A stretch of 64,000 nucleotides of DNA from Bacteroides ovatus (GTDB lineage: Bacteria; Bacteroidota; Bacteroidia; Bacteroidales; Bacteroidaceae). Numbering within the stretch: position 1 is the stretch's first letter; each line of letters begins with the position of its first letter. Shown here piece by piece: positions 1 through 8,480 of the stretch. Location: assembly GCA_030844565.1 (NCBI GenBank), contig JAUUNK010000001.1, positions 62,001-126,000 of the forward strand, in the 5' to 3' direction. A program made the translations under genes and the position numbers. Below the pieces are notes generated by a model, which had not been told where the DNA came from, did no database searches, and worked only from the letters and a program-made list of their open reading frames with translations.

Positions 1-2028
1 TATGGCGGCAATGTTGTCATTGGCTTGCGGAGAAAGGGCTTCGAGGCAGAAGAAACGTCCCTTCACAGGTTGTGCAAAGCGCACTTCCTGCCAGCCGTTG
101 CCGGGTTCGAAGGCTCCTTCGTGCACGGGTTTCTCGGTAGACAGTTTGAGGTGTTCGCCGTCTTTACGGTGGGTTTCGGGAGCTTTTTCGCGAAGCACGT
201 CGAGGATAGGCTTCTTCAAACCTTTCACCGAAGCGCGGGCAGGGCCTTTGAGGTCGAGAACAATGATTTCATTCTCCCCTTTTTTCAGCCAGCATCCCGG
301 CATGAAGAGGGTCTGCTGAGGACCGATTTCCCAGAAACGCCCCATGGCACGGCCGTTGACCCACACCATGCCTTTGCCCCAAGTGCTCATGTCGAGGAAA
401 GTGTCGCCTGTCTTGTCCAGCTTGAAGGTGGCTTTGTAATAAGCAGGCTGTGTCTGCGCCCCTGCGGAGGTATACTTCTTTTTCTTCGCAAACGAGGCAT
501 CCACGGGGAAATTGTAGACGGTCCAGTTCTTCAATTCTTTCGGATTGCTTCCGGTGATGATTTCCACCTTTTCGGTGATTCCCTTGCGGTCGTGGATGGA
601 CTTGTCGAAGTTGACACGTCCCATGGCTTCTACCAGAATATCGAGGCGTGTTCCCTCCTTCAATGCGGGGAGAGGAGTGGTAAATTCTCCTTTGCGGCGG
701 TCGAGGCGTGCCAATAGCTTGCCATCGGCAAACACTTGCGCCCAGTCGTGCACCTCGGTGATTTTCAGTATGCTGCCTGCTTCTACGGCTTCGGGAAGGG
801 TGGTGCGGTAAAGAATCGTCCCCCAGCCCTGACCGAACTGTTCCATCGGCTGTATATCCGCCGACTGCTTCGGCTTAGGCAGATTGGCAAACAAAGGAGC
901 TGCCTGTTCGAATTGGATTTCGGGAATCTCTATCACGGGCAATGCTTCGGGAACGGTAGAAAGGGTTTCTCCGGCAGGAAGATAGTTTTTCAGTAAGTCG
1001 CGGAGCAGGAAATATTTCTCCGTGGTCCAGCCGGCTTCGCTGATAGGCGCGTCGTAATCGTAGGAGCTGCACATGGCGGAGTATGCCGGATTGTTGGCGC
1101 CTCCCCAATGCCCGAAGGTGGTTCCTCCGTGAGTCATGTAAAGGCTGAAAGATATGTTGCGGTCGAGCATATCCTTGATGCCCTGCACCATGTCTTTGGC
1201 GGGGCGCGTCTCGTGCTTGCGTCCCCAGTGGTCGAACCATCCACTCCAGAACTCGCTGCACATCAGGGGAGTATCGGGACGGAGTTCTTTCAACTTCTTA
1301 AATTGCTGGTCGATGTTTGCTCCCGTTCCGAAGTTAACGGTCCAAATCAGGTCGTCGAGCGCGTTGTTGGTGAAGTTACTGCTCCAGTCGCATTGGAACA
1401 GAGGTACATCGGTGAAGCCGGAAGCGCGCACCTGGTCGCGGATAGCAGAAACGTATGGCTTGTCAATGCCGTAGGAGCCGTATTCGTTTTCCACCTGTAC
1501 CATAATAATATTACCGCCGCGGTTGATTTGCAGCGGAGCAAGCTGCTTGCCCACTTCTTTCATGAATATGCCCACACGTTCCATATAATAAGGATCGAGC
1601 GTGCGCAGAGCTATGTCTTTCTTCTTCAACAGCCACCAGGGCAATCCGCCCATTTCCCACTCGGCACAGACATAGGGTCCCGGGCGCACGATGACGTACA
1701 TCCCGTGTTTCTGCGCCGCCCGGCAAAAGGCGGCAATGTCATTCTGACCGGAGAAGTCGAACTTGCCTTCTTCCTGTTCGTGGATGTTCCAGAAGACATA
1801 CATACAGATGGTATTCATTCCCAGAGCCTTGCACATCTCGATGCGATGTTCCCAGTAAGGCCGCGGGATGCGTGTGTAGTGCAACTCGGCCGCTTTCACG
1901 GTGAAAGGCTTTCCATTGAGCAGGAAGGTCTTCTTTCCCGCTTCAAAACTCCCGGCTTTTTGTGCATGCACATTGCCGGCAAAAATAAACGCGAATAGTA
2001 ATAGCAGAATAGTGAATCTGTTTTTCAT
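1..2028 (-). CDS. GH35 beta-galactosidase, secreted, 3' end outside window
   Basis: The leftward reading frame is open from ATG at 2028 to the window edge (676 codons seen; family members of this type are usually about 770-780 residues). Residues 1-22 are a signal peptide ending in HAQ. The GH35 TIM barrel follows: RPGPYVCAEW around residue 115-124, the acid/base glutamate in VENEYGSYG (E182) and the nucleophile in MCSEFW (E259). The part after about residue 380 matches the beta-sandwich domains of the family. It should remove terminal beta-linked galactose from glycans in the periplasm or at the surface. On its strand a -7 box TATCTTTG lies at 2074-2067, with no clear -33 box. An AraC regulator is encoded 142 bp upstream on the same strand and may control it. 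The substrate is not readable from sequence. Confidence 0.92.
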   Translation of the reverse strand, partial: MKNRFTILLLLFAFIFAGNVHAQKAGSFEAGKKTFLLNGKPFTVKAAELHYTRIPRPYWEHRIEMCKALGMNTICMYVFWNIHEQEEGKFDFSGQNDIAAFCRAAQKHGMYVIVRPGPYVCAEWEMGGLPWWLLKKKDIALRTLDPYYMERVGIFMKEVGKQLAPLQINRGGNIIMVQVENEYGSYGIDKPYVSAIRDQVRASGFTDVPLFQCDWSSNFTNNALDDLIWTVNFGTGANIDQQFKKLKELRPDTPLMCSEFWSGWFDHWGRKHETRPAKDMVQGIKDMLDRNISFSLYMTHGGTTFGHWGGANNPAYSAMCSSYDYDAPISEAGWTTEKYFLLRDLLKNYLPAGETLSTVPEALPVIEIPEIQFEQAAPLFANLPKPKQSADIQPMEQFGQGWGTILYRTTLPEAVEAGSILKITEVHDWAQVFADGKLLARLDRRKGEFTTPLPALKEGTRLDILVEAMGRVNFDKSIHDRKGITEKVEIITGSNPKELKNWTVYNFPVDASFAKKKKYTSAGAQTQPAYYKATFKLDKTGDTFLDMSTWGKGMVWVNGRAMGRFWEIGPQQTLFMPGCWLKKGENEIIVLDLKGPARASVKGLKKPILDVLREKAPETHRKDGEHLKLSTEKPVHEGAFEPGNGWQEVRFAQPVKGRFFCLEALSPQANDNIAAI

Positions 2029-2170
2029 GGCGTGTTCTTTAAATAAAGCGTTATATTAATCTACGGCAAAGATAGCGCATCCGCCTATTGAGGTAGGTCT
2101 ACTTATCATTCAAAAAGGGGTGGAAAAAGAGCAAAATGCAGAAACTAGCACGTCTTGTCCCCCTGCCGCC

Positions 2171-3001
2171 TTATTTACGGAGCGCACGGGGAGAAGCGCC
2201 GAAGTTCTTCTTACAGAAATTGGAGAAATGGGGAAGAGACTCGAAACCGTATTGGAAACAGATTTCGGAAATGCTGCTGTCGGTATGTTTCAGGTCATAG
2301 AGAATCCCTTCTTTCCGCCGCTGTTGCATCCATTCGTAGACGGGCTCGTGGAAGACGGCAGTAAAGATTCTCCGGAAAGTGCTCAACGTATATCCTCCCA
2401 GATGTGCAAACTCTTCTACGGTCTTCACCTTCCGGTAGTGCTGGAGAATGAAATATTCGAAACCGGACGTGTAATGTGCCAACGGGTGGACGAGGCTGGC
2501 AAGGTCGTAGTCGCTATAATAATAGCTGAGAATGAAAGCACATTCTTTCTTTTTCAGGGTCAACAGCTCACGGCATACTTTCGCCTCTTTGAGATAGGTG
2601 CGCGCGCCTTCGAGAAAATTGTGCAACTCAGGCACTATCTTCAAAGGTGTATAGATGAGAGGAGCCGGCATACTATCCATGATATACTTAAAGTGGCTAT
2701 CGCAAAAGAACTCCGGTTGGTTGAATGAGTAATAGATGCACTCCACATCCGTCATAGCCAGCAGCTCCACCTTGGAGCCTATCGCCTGAAGAATAAATTC
2801 TCCCGCCTTCACCAACGTACCGGCGTATTCTTTACTATTGATAAGCATCTGCCCGCTCAACACGAATAATAAGAAGTTCTCCTCCGTTTTCCGGGCAGAT
2901 AGATGAAATCCTCGTCTATGGAAAACGTGTCGTAGGACGTTGTCTATAGCTTTGGGACATTTCTGGCAGTCCCTGACGCCACGGCATGGGGCAACGGGCA
3001 T
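2171..3001 (-). CDS. AraC-family transcriptional regulator
   Basis: 276 residues. The C-terminal third (about 190-276) is a double helix-turn-helix AraC/XylS domain: a first HTH around EEFAHLGGYTLSTFRRIF and a second around SISEICFQYGFESLPHFSNFCKKNFG, ending in the usual SPRALRK. The N-terminal region has a CX6CX2C stretch at the very start (residues 6-16) and a cupin-like sensor part with no catalytic motif. It is probably a one-component regulator of neighbouring genes, most simply the GH35 gene downstream on the same strand. No ATG lies further upstream in frame. Base composition is close to that of the GH35 gene and unlike the AT-rich genes on its other side. Confidence 0.85.
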   Translation of the reverse strand: MPVAPCRGVRDCQKCPKAIDNVLRHVFHRRGFHLSARKTEENFLLFVLSGQMLINSKEYAGTLVKAGEFILQAIGSKVELLAMTDVECIYYSFNQPEFFCDSHFKYIMDSMPAPLIYTPLKIVPELHNFLEGARTYLKEAKVCRELLTLKKKECAFILSYYYSDYDLASLVHPLAHYTSGFEYFILQHYRKVKTVEEFAHLGGYTLSTFRRIFTAVFHEPVYEWMQQRRKEGILYDLKHTDSSISEICFQYGFESLPHFSNFCKKNFGASPRALRK

Positions 3002-3026
3002 AGTGGTTGTATTAGTCTCCTCTTGG

Positions 3027-3055
3027 CAAAAATAGCTAAAGTATTTTAATCACAA
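3027..3055 (-). promoter_or_regulatory. Candidate promoter for the AraC gene
   Basis: On the minus strand there is TATTTTTG (3034-3027), which fits the Bacteroides -7 consensus TAnnTTTG. A TTG lies 18 bp upstream (3055-3053). This would place the transcript start about 20 nt before the AraC start codon. Confidence 0.45.
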
Positions 3056-3174
3056 TGAAAAAAGGATAAAAAAATTGTTGCTGCATATAAGCTTTAACAG
3101 GTATCTTCTCTAAAAAATAAGAGTTCATTGAAAAAAGAAATCTGACCATCTAATCTCATTTATCCGTATATACT

Positions 3175-3205
3175 TTTGCGTTTTTAGGGATTTTCTATAC
3201 TTTTG
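3175..3205 (+). promoter_or_regulatory. Bacteroides-type promoter for hamAB
   Basis: TTTG at 3175-3178, 19 bp, then TACTTTTG at 3198-3205, matching -33 TTTG and -7 TAnnTTTG. The expected start of transcription (about 3209-3212) is only a few bases before the first ATG of hamA at 3216. A second TACTTTTG at 3171-3178 overlaps the -33 box but has no partner upstream. Confidence 0.65.
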
Positions 3206-3215
3206 TCTAAAATCT

Positions 3216-4046
3216 ATGCTTATGCCTACATTTACACAACTCGACGTTAAGGTTTTTGATAAATTCATTAAAAAATTTGCGGAACGATATATTTCACAAC
3301 GCTCTGAAATGAACATAAATATTGATGCCGTAGACAATTCGCAGTTGAGTGATTGTGGATTCAATATAGAAAAGCTAAAACAAATAATTAGGGAAAATGC
3401 TGTAGCAGTAGATTCAAAACGGGAGCAGGGACTGGTCCCTGCTGTTCTCAATGACATTTACCGAAGCGATTTAGGCGAGTTATTGATGACCTACTACTTT
3501 GAAGAAAAGATAGGTGAAGATAAACGTTTTATTATTCCCTTGAAAAACATTTCCTCAAGAGAACTTGCTCAATTGCCCGGACGAAGTTTAGACGCTATCG
3601 GTTATCAGATAAAGAATGACCGGTTTAATATTTTATTGGGAGAAGCCAAAGTATCCGAACAAAAAAAGTCTCCACCAGACGTTGTACATACAACACGTGA
3701 CTCCATTTACAGTTCTCAAAAAAAACATCATGAAAATCTACCAATGGTCATCCAAAAGCTTTCTGATTATTGCCGCAAACTAGGCGCTGAAGATTGCCTT
3801 GCATTGGGATGTGCTATACTGTATATGGAAACAGGACAAACCGATAAATACACTTTAACCTTCGGTTGTACCCTTATACGAGACTACACCTGCTGGGGCG
3901 AAGAGGACTATGGCAAGATGAAAACAAATGTTGCTGACTTTAATCCAAATGACGTCCATTTTGTTGTTTTATCATTCACCCCCAAGACAATTAGCGAAAC
4001 TGTCGATCTATTTTATAAAGAAGTACAAAGGAGTATCAAACAATGA
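3216..4046 (+). CDS. hamA: HamA, Hachiman defence nuclease subunit (DUF1837)
   Basis: 276 residues. The middle holds a D-ExK nuclease core: D126 in GRSLDAIGY followed 16 residues later by GEAK (E143, K145), with an acidic SDLGELL helix near residue 85-90. This layout and the size fit the HamA family (DUF1837). In Hachiman, HamA pairs with a helicase and is thought to cleave DNA when the complex is triggered by phage infection. The stop codon overlaps the hamB start (ATGA), so the two are translated together. ATG 3216 is given; ATG 3222 is an equally good start because the promoter leaves almost no leader. Composition is clearly AT-richer than the housekeeping genes in the window, as expected for a mobile defence module. 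Confidence 0.88.
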   Translation: MLMPTFTQLDVKVFDKFIKKFAERYISQRSEMNINIDAVDNSQLSDCGFNIEKLKQIIRENAVAVDSKREQGLVPAVLNDIYRSDLGELLMTYYFEEKIGEDKRFIIPLKNISSRELAQLPGRSLDAIGYQIKNDRFNILLGEAKVSEQKKSPPDVVHTTRDSIYSSQKKHHENLPMVIQKLSDYCRKLGAEDCLALGCAILYMETGQTDKYTLTFGCTLIRDYTCWGEEDYGKMKTNVADFNPNDVHFVVLSFTPKTISETVDLFYKEVQRSIKQ

Positions 4047-7000
4047 ACCACCAAATTTTAGATAGCTTAATACAAGATAAATCAATACGTTCTTTGCTCG
4101 AAAAAAGCGCGGATGCATATTGGCTGTCTGAAATATATTATTATAAACTCGACATATCTCCTGACGAACAAGACATTTTTGTTCGCTTAGCCCTGCTTTA
4201 CTCCACCCTATCGTTATCGGATGAACAACAAGATCCCAAGAATTTGGAATATGCGTATAAATTGTTGCTTGCCATTAGAATTGACAACCCTGGATACCTT
4301 TCTTCATTTGGAAAAATTGCAGGGATAGAAGAAGTGGATAATACACTCTTGTATTATTTCCTGTTATCGAGCGTTGCGTTGAAAAATGACAATACAATAT
4401 CTGCACGTATAAATCTCAGGCAATTTCATTCGGAGGACCTTTCCATTACTTCTAATTGGAAAAGCAGAGTGCTCTCTAAAATTCTTCATGCCCTTATTCT
4501 TCTTATCAGAAAAGATAACGGGTTCGGGGATATTAAGCAAGCTTTACAATTAATTGCCGAGTTACAAGCCGAACAAAAAGACTTTGAAGAAGAATATCTC
4601 CACCGTTTTAAATCCCAAGCCGAAGTAGGAGAAGCTCTATCTCTTTTGACGTTATATCACACTTCCCAAGCAGTTGTGGAAACAGCCCATTATTTAATCG
4701 ACGGGTATTCCTATCCTAAGCGTATTGAAAACGTCATCCGCATCCATACCGATATGGCAGATAAATTGTTAGGAGCTGAGCAAAACCGCTTGAAAGATAT
4801 TATTAAAGTGATTTCGACGGATTTAAAAACTATTTGCCACAACTCTATTTGGGCTCATACTGCTTTTCAAGATAAAATAAGATTGTTGTGTGAGAAAAAA
4901 AGTAAAAACGGCATTCTTGAGCTTCTTCCCTCCCAGCGAAACGCACTTGCACAAAAATTACTCGATGTATATGCCAATGCTACCGTGCTTCAAATGCCGA
5001 CAAGTGCCGGCAAAACTCTCTTAGCTGAATTTAATATCATTGTAACCAAGTCTTTACGCTCTGATGCAAAGATTATTTATGTTGTTCCTTCGCGTGCACT
5101 GGTCAATCAGGTTTTTTATGATTTAAAATCAGATTTGGCAGATTTGAATATCAACGTAGAGAAAACGTCCTCCGCCATAGAAGTAGACCCTACAGAAAAC
5201 AAATTTCTGATCTCCGACAAAATCGATATTTTAGTTTCTACTCCGGAAAAGCTCGACTTATTAATCCGAAGAAAGCATCCTTCGGTAGAAGATATTTCTT
5301 TATTTATCATTGATGAAGCTCATACTATCGGAAATGGCCAACGCGGTGCAAGGTTGGAATTGCTGATGACTTTGTTGAGACGTGAAAGACCTAATGCCAA
5401 GTTTATGTTGCTATCTCCTTTCTTACAAGGAAGAAAAGAAGTTATGGCTGAGTGGCTGGGCGGCGGTAATACAATTCAAATAGATTGGAAACCTGCCGAG
5501 AAACTATTAATTGGCTTGAGGAGTCATCTGACCAAACACGTAGACGAAATAATATATGAGCTATTAGCATCCGCTTATGATGTTTCTTTCAAAAGCGAAA
5601 CAAGAGGGCGTTTCACTAATCCCTATAAACTGCAAAGCACCACTGAGAAAGATCGTATCTTGGAATTTAGCAGTAAACACTTTGCAGAACCGGGAAAAAC
5701 TCAGTTAATACTTTGTCAAGGAAGAAAAACCGCTAATAAAAGGGCAGGATTCCTCTATAATCTGGCAGAGTCATTTGTAGAAACGGAAGAAATTGCTTTA
5801 GTAAGAAAATATATTGATGACGAAATCGGGAAAGAAACTACTTTTACTAAATATCTGTCCAAAGGCATAGCCGTTCATCATGCCGGACTATCGGATGAAG
5901 CCAAGCTTCTGATTGAATACCTGATCAGAGAGAAACAAATAAAGTATGTTTGTGCCACTACCACCATTGCCGAAGGAGTAAACTTCCCTGTTTCTTCCGT
6001 TTTCTTTGACGATTACAGAAAAGGAGATTCCACTCTTTCTTCAAATGACTTTTGGAACATTGCAGGAAGAGCCGGGAGAACATTGGTCGATAATTTTGGA
6101 AAAATCATCATGCCCTTCCACACTCCCCGGAGTGAAGAAGTGTTTAAAGGAATGGTGCAAAGAAGTTCGGAAGAGCTAGCCAGTGTATTGGCGGAACTAT
6201 TTATTAATGAAAATGAGATCCGTAGTTGTTTAGAACACAAGGAAGGTATCTATGAGTTAATCAAATCCTATCCGGATTCATTTTCTCCTCTCTTCCAGTA
6301 TTTCGTACATTTACTCACTGCGGGGCAGAATGCTTATGCAACGGAGGTAGAGGACTTGTTTAAAGATTCTCTTGAATATTACTTACTTAAGACGGAAGAA
6401 CAAAAGAACAAGTTTGTTCAACTCTGCAAAAGTATATATCAATCTATTCAATCAAAATATGGAGGGACAGAGGGGGCATTGCAGTTTGCTGATAAAACCG
6501 GTTTTTCCGTTCCCTCGGTTTTGAGAATAATGTACGAAAAATCTCACAACAACATCATAGCAGATTTAACAGGATGGCAACCGGAAGTGATGTTTAATAA
6601 GAAAGACACCTCTAATCTCACCGAAAAAATCAAAGTAATAGCCGCACTCAAAGAAACAAAGTTGGGAACGGAATCGGATGCAGCTCCCTTTAGTGCAGAG
6701 CAAATAGCAAAAATGATAATAGCATGGGTAAAAGGTGATAAACTGAATTCCATATCCTTGATTCATCCCAGTTATAAATCGATGGAGGAAGACGAACGTA
6801 TGACAGAGTTTATGAAGAAAATGAATGATATACGTTTTAAAAGTTCCTGGGGGTTAAGCGCTTTAGAAGGGATTGTAAAAGGTAATCAAGACGAACTACA
6901 GGATTCTTATATTCCCTCACTTGTATATTATGGAGTAGACAGTGAGAAGCCATTGGCTTTAAGGATGTTAGGCATTCCCAGGTCCTTATCATTCAGCCTA

Positions 7001-7159
7001 TCCAATATCATAGACGGAGATTTAAAGGAATACTCATTTTCTTCCTTAAGAGCAAGAATTAAGAGCCTGTCTTCTTCTGATTGGGATACTTTTAAGCCAA
7101 CAAAATCTAATCTCACTGGAGCAGAATGGAAAAGAGTTGTAGAGATATTGATGAAATAG
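4043..7159 (+). CDS. hamB: HamB, Hachiman superfamily 2 helicase
   Basis: 1038 residues. An N-terminal helical region of about 290 residues precedes a full SF2 helicase core: Walker A in MPTSAGKT (319-325), a Ia-like PSRALVNQ (349-356), STPEK (399-403), DEAH (424-427), and in the second RecA lobe CATTTIAEGVNFP and NIAGRAGR (motifs V and VI, roughly 635-680). The C-terminal 350 residues show no motif I recognise. Family knowledge says HamB translocates on DNA and restrains the HamA nuclease until damage or phage DNA is sensed. It overlaps hamA by four bases and has no third gene in the operon; the next 1.3 kb is nearly gene-free. Confidence 0.88.
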   Translation: MNHQILDSLIQDKSIRSLLEKSADAYWLSEIYYYKLDISPDEQDIFVRLALLYSTLSLSDEQQDPKNLEYAYKLLLAIRIDNPGYLSSFGKIAGIEEVDNTLLYYFLLSSVALKNDNTISARINLRQFHSEDLSITSNWKSRVLSKILHALILLIRKDNGFGDIKQALQLIAELQAEQKDFEEEYLHRFKSQAEVGEALSLLTLYHTSQAVVETAHYLIDGYSYPKRIENVIRIHTDMADKLLGAEQNRLKDIIKVISTDLKTICHNSIWAHTAFQDKIRLLCEKKSKNGILELLPSQRNALAQKLLDVYANATVLQMPTSAGKTLLAEFNIIVTKSLRSDAKIIYVVPSRALVNQVFYDLKSDLADLNINVEKTSSAIEVDPTENKFLISDKIDILVSTPEKLDLLIRRKHPSVEDISLFIIDEAHTIGNGQRGARLELLMTLLRRERPNAKFMLLSPFLQGRKEVMAEWLGGGNTIQIDWKPAEKLLIGLRSHLTKHVDEIIYELLASAYDVSFKSETRGRFTNPYKLQSTTEKDRILEFSSKHFAEPGKTQLILCQGRKTANKRAGFLYNLAESFVETEEIALVRKYIDDEIGKETTFTKYLSKGIAVHHAGLSDEAKLLIEYLIREKQIKYVCATTTIAEGVNFPVSSVFFDDYRKGDSTLSSNDFWNIAGRAGRTLVDNFGKIIMPFHTPRSEEVFKGMVQRSSEELASVLAELFINENEIRSCLEHKEGIYELIKSYPDSFSPLFQYFVHLLTAGQNAYATEVEDLFKDSLEYYLLKTEEQKNKFVQLCKSIYQSIQSKYGGTEGALQFADKTGFSVPSVLRIMYEKSHNNIIADLTGWQPEVMFNKKDTSNLTEKIKVIAALKETKLGTESDAAPFSAEQIAKMIIAWVKGDKLNSISLIHPSYKSMEEDERMTEFMKKMNDIRFKSSWGLSALEGIVKGNQDELQDSYIPSLVYYGVDSEKPLALRMLGIPRSLSFSLSNIIDGDLKEYSFSSLRARIKSLSSSDWDTFKPTKSNLTGAEWKRVVEILMK

Positions 7160-7209
7160 CAGTGAACAGAGGAAGAAAACAGCGCAATTAAGTAATTTTC
7201 CCGAAGGAC

Positions 7210-7240
7210 TTGACAAAGCCCTTTTTATATCGTATATTTG
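7210..7240 (+). promoter_or_regulatory. Promoter of a short transcription unit
   Basis: TTG at 7210-7212 (in CTTGAC), 20 bp, then TATATTTG at 7233-7240. This is a clean Bacteroides -33/-7 pair 50 bp downstream of hamB, pointing at the small reading frame at 7271 and the terminator at 7458. Confidence 0.6.
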
Positions 7241-7270
7241 TAACCGGAACCCCTATTAATAAAAGAACGA

Positions 7271-7432
7271 ATGAAACGATACTTATCTCATCCCCTATTT
7301 GCCTCAAGGCGCTTCCCCGAAGGAGCGGCTTACAGAAACACGGTATGCTATCCGCAGGCTTGCCCCTTGCATTTAGGCGAAGAAGAGTATAAGATTACAA
7401 CAAAACATACAGGGGATTTTCTTAAAAGATAG
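7271..7432 (+). CDS. Small hypothetical protein, 53 aa
   Basis: ATG at 7271, preceded by an A-rich GAACGA stretch, opens a 53-codon frame ending TAG at 7432. The product is basic and Cys/Pro-containing (NTVCYPQACPLHLGEEEYK in its middle) with no membrane segment or signal. It lies between a good promoter (7210-7240) and a strong intrinsic terminator (7458-7495), so a transcript of about 250 nt is well supported, while coding is less certain. I do not recognise the peptide. It could instead be a structured small RNA. Confidence 0.35.
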   Translation: MKRYLSHPLFASRRFPEGAAYRNTVCYPQACPLHLGEEEYKITTKHTGDFLKR

Positions 7433-7457
7433 ACATTAGACATCTCCGGAATAGCTT

Positions 7458-7495
7458 AAGGCTGCGACCCGTTATAGGGTTTGCAGCCTTTTTTG
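7458..7495 (+). terminator. Intrinsic terminator
   Basis: The arms AAGGCTGC (7458-7465) and GCAGCCTT (7483-7490) form a stem, extended inward by ACCC (7467-7470) with GGGT (7477-7480). A run of T follows directly. It ends the 7246-7495 unit. Confidence 0.8.
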
Positions 7496-7537
7496 TTGCA
7501 CAAATCCGTGTTTAAACCCTAAAAAGAGTATGTGCGA

Positions 7538-7572
7538 GTTTATTATAAACGGAAGCACTATTTATAATAAAC
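7538..7572. repeat. 12-bp perfect inverted repeat
   Basis: GTTTATTATAAA (7538-7549) and TTTATAATAAAC (7561-7572) are exact reverse complements separated by 11 bp. No T tract follows, so an operator or cruciform is as likely as a terminator. It sits in the gene-free stretch 7433-8091, which otherwise shows no convincing coding frame. Confidence 0.5.
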
Positions 7573-7718
7573 CCCACAAGAGTTTATTAATAAATCGTTG
7601 AGGGATTTAGTAGAGAAGATAAAATCTTTTCTTCGGGCTTTAAGAAGGAGAAAGTACATTTTACTTATTTGACAAAGTGCATAATGAATTATTCAGACAT
7701 GAAGATATGTGATCTAAA

Positions 7719-7814
7719 AGTTTTAATTATACTTCAAACTTTCGCTGAAATAGGCAAGAGTTTTAATTATACTTCAAACTTTTCCGGAATATTATATTAG
7801 TTTGAAATATAATT
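7719..7814. repeat. 24-bp direct repeat plus inverted third copy
   Basis: A 24-base unit (AGTTTTAATT ATACTTCAAA CTTT) is found exactly at 7719-7742 and 7759-7782, a 40-bp period. An inverted partial copy (AGTTTGAAATATAATT, one mismatch) is at 7799-7814. There is no gene within 600 bp downstream except the decayed copy at 8092. Possible binding sites or the end of a lost element. Confidence 0.6.
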
Positions 7815-8091
7815 CTCTCGTTGCAGAAATCCACGCCTCTCAGAAAGTCTCTGAAAGGATTGCTTCCTATTCCCAATATTATTTGTAACTTTGCTAGAGA
7901 AGTGGAAATTTTACCGCCATAAAGTCTGCCTTCGAAAAATTATCCACTAAACCAAGCAAGGATATGAAATTCTATAATAGAGAAGAAGAAAATTTTGTTC
8001 CGGTATGAGATAGAGAGCAGGCTGTTTTCGATGAAGGATATGTAAAAAAGGGATACCGTCTGTGATATCTGTTACGGCTTCTACTATGTAG

Positions 8092-8202
8092 ATAAAACTT
8101 GGTATTTTTGTTAGAAGAAGAGAGGCTAAGCCGAAGAAAGATCGCCTTGCTGGAAGATATAATAAAATCAAACCTTTTTCAGACGAGCATACGAAACAAT
8201 AG
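8092..8202 (+). pseudogene. Decayed partial copy of the S24-like membrane gene
   Basis: Bases 8092-8140 match 9305-9355 of the intact gene, including the run GAGAGGCTAAGCCGAAG, and 8149-8202 match 9418-9472, including GGAAGATATAATAAAATCA. About 62 bases between them are missing and the frame is broken, ending at TAG 8202. The segment before 8092 (from about 7880, where a TAACTTTG -7-like box occurs) is poorly conserved. It is best read as the relic of a tandem duplicate. Confidence 0.75.
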
Positions 8203-8339
8203 AAATAATTTATCAGCAAGTCCTATTGCGTAACTTCAAAGTTAGCAAGAGGTTAATTAATATGCGATGAAAAAGCAAATTAATGATAATGTAATCATAA
8301 AAAACCTCGTTAAGAGTAGCAACTATTACAAAATTAAGT

Positions 8340-8347
8340 TATCTTTG
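8340..8347 (+). promoter_or_regulatory. -7 box upstream of the two-gene membrane operon
   Basis: TATCTTTG fits TAnnTTTG, but no TTTG is found 18-21 bp upstream. A transcript from here would have a leader of about 130 nt before the gene at 8481. The leader contains a purine-rich GGAAAAGGAG at 8449-8458. Confidence 0.4.
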
Positions 8348-8480
8348 CAATCCTCCCTTATATGATTTAGCATAAAAAGGAGAAACAAACACAAATCAAA
8401 GACCCTTTTCTATTATTGCACGTAGTTTCTATGAAGAAATAGGAAAGCGGAAAAGGAGTTAATTTTAAATCACTATTTGT

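Noticed and set aside
3125..3457. 110-codon minus-strand frame at the hamA start
   Set aside because: Covers the hamA promoter and the first part of hamA on the other strand; no domain and no own promoter.
7719..7814. CRISPR array
   Set aside because: Only two exact copies with a 16-bp gap and no cas genes.
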